Source of the DNA: an uncultured Selenomonadaceae bacterium
Lineage (GTDB): Bacteria; Bacillota; Negativicutes; Selenomonadales; Selenomonadaceae
Direction of reading: 5' to 3'
DNA: 7,814 bases
Assembly: GCA_945637225.1 (NCBI GenBank)
Contig: CALZDE010000091.1
Coordinates: 1 to 7,814 of the forward strand
Shown: positions 7,401 through 7,814 of the stretch, piece after piece
How the letters are laid out: each line of letters starts with the position of its first letter
Numbering within the stretch: the stretch's first letter is position 1
Position numbers and translations under genes: made by a program
Notes under the pieces: model-generated
Seen by the model: only the letters and a program-made list of their open reading frames with translations
Databases searched by the model: none
Told to the model about the DNA's origin: nothing

Positions 7401-7711
7401 AACTGCCATCAACCTCACTTTCTGGCGGTGAAAGCTTTAAGGCATCACTGGCTTTGGCATTAGGCCTGTCAGATGCTATCACAGCCAATGCAGGCGGTAT
7501 TAATGTGGATACAATGTTTATTGATGAGGGCTTTGGTACCTTGGACGGGCAATCTCTGACTGATACGATGGATATGTTAAACTCAGTGTCAAATGGCAAT
7601 AAGCTGATAGGTATTATCAGTCATAATAAGGATTTAATTGAGTGCATTCCAAGAAAAATAAAGGTAAGTAAAAAAGACAAGGGCAGTGATATAACTATAA
7701 CTATAATTTAG
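4409..7711 (+). CDS. sbcC: Nuclease SbcCD subunit C (Rad50-like SMC ATPase)
   Basis: SbcC is the ATPase that binds DNA, dimerises through a zinc hook and controls the SbcD nuclease. The 1100 residues match the full family length (about 1050-1130). In order: FGPYAEKKEIDF (11-22), Walker A GDTGAGKTS (35-43), and the Q-loop AQGEF with Q160. Then comes a long Lys/Glu/Asn-rich coiled coil (about 190-540) and the zinc-hook CPVC at 541-544, followed by GSIEHPKP. A second coiled coil (about 555-950) leads to the ABC signature LSGGES (1004-1009), Walker B FIDEG (D1039, E1040), the D-loop GTLD and the switch histidine H1072 (ISHNKDL). The hook lies almost exactly mid-protein, so both arms look intact and similar in length. 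The start is fixed by AGGAGG ten bases upstream and the family opening MKPIKLIMEGFGPY. The coding strand is very A-rich with several A8 runs, which reflects the coiled-coil composition. Confidence 0.98.
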   Translation: MKPIKLIMEGFGPYAEKKEIDFSHFGDKGIFLITGDTGAGKTSIFDAICFALFGDASGNSRESKFLRCSFIPDKAKSLVTFTFTHNGQQYTIEREPEHPRITHKRNGELEKKADAQKVVLNFDSADIPPITTLKKANEYIVNEILHLTLQQFKQIAMIAQGEFKEFLNAKTDDRVVILRKIFQTDKYEQIGTKLKERMDTTKKEMQSFEDRMKENVKGIKCAEDSKYFEGLNILKGRNSAENSLQAVQQMVEQINSEDEENSVLLSDKNNAYDKLITKKISEINSAEANNKALENLNNLLKEEKKLADDEKVMKNLEADINIQKKAVRKVKPVYIAYKEIKNKADKSEENINALKLEQKNAEKAFEAAKNNKEKAEKSAPRSAECKAIAVQLKQNEVIYQQKENLINELEGQKIKAENKKNEEEKIKVYLSEIEKNIQNEKEIIEKLKNVPEKLKQAEIKLETIRERFKFANYNIVGDTQHESGKSKIAKKQKELLNAQNTCIERNKLYMEVKAEYDKAELSVMCNRAGILASTLEAGKACPVCGSIEHPKPAVMQETAYTEEALKILKEKMENAHNEANNASSIAKVKKGDLENECRGVINNINQWVENLQDDGELFKSVINKTALHNTINFKTLLPLDEKNIKKIYDIISEAESLHNGIKQLGLVLKSEREKLLSDGKILDKANNDLADNDNKRNEYLDKEKKINDAKQEIEGKVKELQGAINSLPKLQYNNLTEAQEARRALEEEAKAIDDSITESTSKANIAEKDLAEIKGKLSTAETDLQENKNNCVSAFKEYQNKLIESGFINEEAYLVYEGYSEENIQDNENKLNKYKTDVMTNKASIDEARKHITVDKSVDVEAMKKSLEEDKNAQKEIQDELGIIKHRQESNEEILKNLQKLDNEMGEKTKKYNILVNLYNLVTGKVNGKMKITFEQYFQSVYFDRIISAANRRLQIVSNGGFEFFRHDEQDETLKVIKDKKGNHILDLNVLYTNTGEKLPSTSLSGGESFKASLALALGLSDAITANAGGINVDTMFIDEGFGTLDGQSLTDTMDMLNSVSNGNKLIGIISHNKDLIECIPRKIKVSKKDKGSDITITII

Positions 7712-7727
7712 TATCCTTGTTTTTTTC
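7670..7727 (+). terminator. Possible large-loop intrinsic terminator at the sbcC 3' end
   Basis: ACAAGG (7677-7682) is perfectly complementary to CCTTGT (7715-7720). Pairing can extend outward by a G-U pair and five A-U pairs between the A run (7671-7675) and the T run (7722-7726), giving about 12 pairs. The loop is 32 bases, unusually long, though ACTA/TAGT inside it could form a small inner stem. The 5' arm is within the sbcC codons for lysine-rich residues near the C-terminus. No other terminator is visible for sbcDC in the window. Confidence 0.4.
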
Positions 7728-7745
7728 TGACAATAGTGGTAAAAT
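7717..7745 (+). promoter_or_regulatory. Sigma-A-type promoter downstream of sbcC
   Basis: TTGTTT (7717-7722) and TAAAAT (7740-7745) are separated by exactly 17 bases. Transcription would start near 7752. The -35 overlaps the 3' arm and T tract of the possible sbcC terminator. It would transcribe the hairpin at 7764-7786 and whatever lies beyond the window. Confidence 0.55.
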
Positions 7746-7751
7746 ATAACG

Positions 7752-7814
7752 ACTAAGAAATGCCCCCCACTTCTATAAGTGGCGGGTACCTTATTCTATA
7801 AACACGGTGGAGCA
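7752..7814 (+). ncRNA. 5' end of an unidentified structured transcript (small RNA or mRNA leader), cut by the window end
   Basis: Just after the predicted start site, CCCCCACTT (7764-7772) pairs with AAGTGG plus GGG (7777-7782 and 7784-7786), 9 G-C-rich pairs with one bulged C and a CTAT loop. No T run follows (GTACCTTATTC), so it is not a terminator. No protein-coding start with a ribosome site is visible. The last bases read GGTGGAG (7806-7812), which could be either a ribosome binding site for a gene beyond the edge or part of a structured RNA. A stable non-coding RNA such as 6S RNA is one candidate, but I cannot confirm any family from this fragment. The 3' boundary is unknown. Confidence 0.35.

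Noticed and set aside
4409..7711. SbcC as an anti-phage SMC/defence ATPase
   Set aside because: The zinc hook, ABC motifs, length and ATGA overlap with a canonical sbcD all fit the housekeeping SbcCD complex, and no defence genes lie nearby.
7764..7786. Right-end hairpin of an IS200/IS605-type element
   Set aside because: The GC-rich C5/G3 hairpin has that general look, but there is no transposase or TnpB remnant next to it, and a well-spaced promoter lies directly upstream.
7760..7801. 13-codon open frame from the ATG at 7760 ending in TAA
   Set aside because: There is no ribosome binding site before it, and it overlaps a stable hairpin, so the bases are better explained by RNA structure.
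1..7814. tRNA, rRNA, CRISPR array, insertion sequence or attachment site
   Set aside because: No cloverleaf, rRNA core sequence, regularly spaced repeats, transposase or terminal inverted repeats were seen when reading both strands.

Overview
The window reads as a chromosomal housekeeping segment from a low-GC Gram-positive-type bacterium (Firmicutes/Bacillota). It holds the tail of the ribosomal protein/RNA polymerase alpha operon (rpsD-rpoA-rplQ), then a family-4-type glycosyltransferase, then the DNA-repair pair sbcD-sbcC. All genes are on the + strand. Strong AGGAGG-type ribosome binding sites, A/T-rich intergenic DNA and the style of the S4, alpha and L17 proteins suggest an anaerobic Firmicute. 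Negativicutes (Selenomonas-like) is my best guess, made from memory of family sequences and not from any search.

Layout. Positions 1-524 hold the 3' part of rpsD, whose 5' end is missing and whose frame is broken by a stop at 12-14. Positions 586-1545 are rpoA and 1562-1903 are rplQ. A good intrinsic terminator (1933-1969) ends the ribosomal operon. An extended -10 promoter (1972-2001) then drives the glycosyltransferase (2045-3172). A second, smaller hairpin terminator (3180-3202) lies between the glycosyltransferase and sbcD (3228-4412). sbcD overlaps sbcC (4409-7711) by ATGA, so the two are translationally coupled. The last 103 bases hold a possible large-loop terminator, a well-spaced sigma-A-type promoter, and the start of a structured transcript cut off by the window end.

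How the genes work together. RpsD, RpoA and RplQ are co-expressed parts of the ribosome and RNA polymerase. SbcD (Mre11-like nuclease) and SbcC (Rad50-like SMC ATPase with a zinc hook) form one complex that opens and trims DNA hairpins and blocked ends. The glycosyltransferase probably acts in cell-surface polysaccharide synthesis and has no obvious functional link to either side.

Codon and base use shifts across the window. The ribosomal genes are richer in G+C and look codon-optimised, while sbcC is very A-rich, as expected for a lysine/glutamate/asparagine-rich coiled-coil protein. I see no convincing mobile element, CRISPR array, phage gene or new defence system. The least explained parts are the two edges: the broken rpsD start and the structured promoter/RNA region at 7670-7814.
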